From assembly GCF_030123365.1 (NCBI RefSeq), contig NZ_CP126107.1, positions 2,031,501-2,095,500 of the forward strand: a DNA stretch of 64,000 nucleotides. The letters are read 5' to 3'. This stretch comes from Neobacillus sp. SuZ13 (GTDB lineage: Bacteria > Bacillota > Bacilli > Bacillales > Cytobacillaceae). Each line of letters opens with the position of its first letter. Position 1 is the first letter of the stretch. Both the position numbers and the translations under genes were made by a program. Shown piece after piece: positions 63,280-64,000 of this stretch. The notes below the pieces were generated by a model, which worked only from the letters and a program-made list of their open reading frames with translations, searched no databases and was not told the origin of the DNA.

Positions 63280-64000
63280 ATGAAAACGAATGTAATACAA
63301 TTAATTCAAAATAAGGCACCTGAATTAACCGAATCACAACGTAAAGTAGCCGATTACATAATCAAGAATGCGATGGATGTTGCTTTTTTAACAGTTGATC
63401 AATTAGCAGGACTCGTAGGAACGAGTACAACTACGATTATGAGGATGGCTTTTAAATTAGGATTTTCGGGTTATGCAGAATTTCAAAAGGAACTTCAAGA
63501 ACTACTTAGAAATAGGGTTGATCCTCAAACAAGGTTGCAAGTAAATCTGAAGGAAATTGATGAAAGCGATTTATTAGTGCGTTGTGCAGAAAAACAAATA
63601 GAAAATATTCGTTCCACAATGGATCTCATCGATAGCCAAACTTTGAATAAGATGATGGATATGATTTGTTCTGCCAATCAGATTTATTGCTTGGGTTCTA
63701 GAACAAGTAAGCCAGTTGCTCAATTTTTAAATCAAGGATTCAATCGATTGTTTGGTAACAGTCATTTGCCAAATGAGGATGAGTGGCCAGAAAAAGTAAC
63801 TAATTTTTCACCGTCAGATTTAGTGATAATTATCAGTTTTCCAAGATATTCAAGCAAAATGATTAACATGGCGAGAGTCGCAAAACAAAATAATGCGAAG
63901 ATTATTTCTATTACTGACGGATACTCATCTCCTCTAGTGGGTTATACCGATTTATTACTTCCTTGCAGTTACCAAAGCATTGCTTTTCACAATTCCATCA
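63280..64000 (+). CDS. MurR/RpiR-family transcriptional regulator (cut by window end)
   Basis: ATG 63280 has TAGGAG 8 bases upstream and opens a frame that stays open to the window edge (240 codons). HTH_6 domain (1-77): LTESQRKVADYIIKNAMDVA, LAGLVGTSTTTIMRMAFKLG, FSGYAEFQ. SIS sugar-isomerase-like domain from about 125: IYCLGSRTSKPVAQFLNQGF, DLVIIISFPRYSSKMI, AKIISITDG. SIS domains bind phosphosugars or related ligands. It is a probable regulator of the neighbouring tct/Ldh/FAH genes; the palindrome at 56912 is a candidate operator. About 40 residues are likely missing. Confidence 0.88.
   Translation, partial: MKTNVIQLIQNKAPELTESQRKVADYIIKNAMDVAFLTVDQLAGLVGTSTTTIMRMAFKLGFSGYAEFQKELQELLRNRVDPQTRLQVNLKEIDESDLLVRCAEKQIENIRSTMDLIDSQTLNKMMDMICSANQIYCLGSRTSKPVAQFLNQGFNRLFGNSHLPNEDEWPEKVTNFSPSDLVIIISFPRYSSKMINMARVAKQNNAKIISITDGYSSPLVGYTDLLLPCSYQSIAFHNSI

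Noticed and set aside
1..64000. CRISPR array, rRNA, riboswitch or toxin-antitoxin pair
   Set aside because: No regularly spaced repeats, no rRNA sequence, no recognised riboswitch core and no small paired toxin-antitoxin genes were seen on either strand.

Overview
The window comes from a low-GC, spore-forming Firmicute of the Bacillaceae (Bacillus/Neobacillus/Peribacillus-like). The evidence is a tricistronic GerA-type germinant-receptor operon with a likely sigma-G promoter, a GlnK/GlnL-GlsA-GlnT glutamine locus arranged as in Bacillus subtilis, AraR boxes, CcpA cre-like sites and strong AGGAGG ribosome binding sites. The genus cannot be fixed from the sequence alone.

Layout. 1-2.4 kb is debris: a gamma-carbonic-anhydrase tail joined to a broken sigma-54 activator, a Gp49-like phage protein and a truncated, frameshifted IS3-family element. 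2.4-4.7 kb holds NAD-type glutamate dehydrogenase and a YkhA-like acyl-CoA thioesterase. 4.7-8.8 kb (minus) is the germinant-receptor operon, headed by a 41-residue membrane peptide. 9.4-14.5 kb is glutamine use: symporter, glutaminase, sensor kinase and response regulator. After a broken acetyltransferase gene, 15.3-52.5 kb is one large L-arabinose/arabinan island: araR, araDAB, a first kinase/regulator/binding-protein cassette, two secreted GH43 enzymes, araPST-araEGH (as in Geobacillus stearothermophilus), a 1504-residue double-GH43 enzyme, a YtfQRT-YjfF-type furanose transporter, and a third GH43 enzyme. 52.6-53.0 kb holds the wreck of another arabinose operon with an araB tail. 53.1-56.8 kb has transaldolase and transketolase (minus) and a divergent DeoR regulator. 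57.5-64 kb is an organic-acid or sugar-acid module: TctCBA transporter, an HPr/Crh-like protein without the phospho-histidine region, an Ldh-family dehydrogenase, a FAH-family hydrolase, and an RpiR regulator cut by the window end.

How it works together (inference). Secreted multidomain GH43 enzymes trim arabinan or arabinoxylan. The liberated sugars enter through AraEGH (pyranose type) and the YtfQRT-YjfF type (furanose type in E. coli). AraA, AraB and AraD make xylulose-5-phosphate, which transketolase and transaldolase consume. AraR controls araDAB. Two membrane-anchored binding-protein/kinase/AraC-type-regulator cassettes sense extracellular sugar.

The most notable result is a shared promoter architecture. 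Six promoters in the island (26163, 31271, 35667, 39854, 44622, 52610) carry two TTATAAA-like half-sites exactly 20 bp apart. In all six a -10 hexamer starts exactly 28 bp after the start of the second half-site. This predicts a regulon of the AraT-type response regulators, covering both transporters, two of the GH43 transcription units and the sensor operon itself. The same promoter survives in front of the dead araB remnant.
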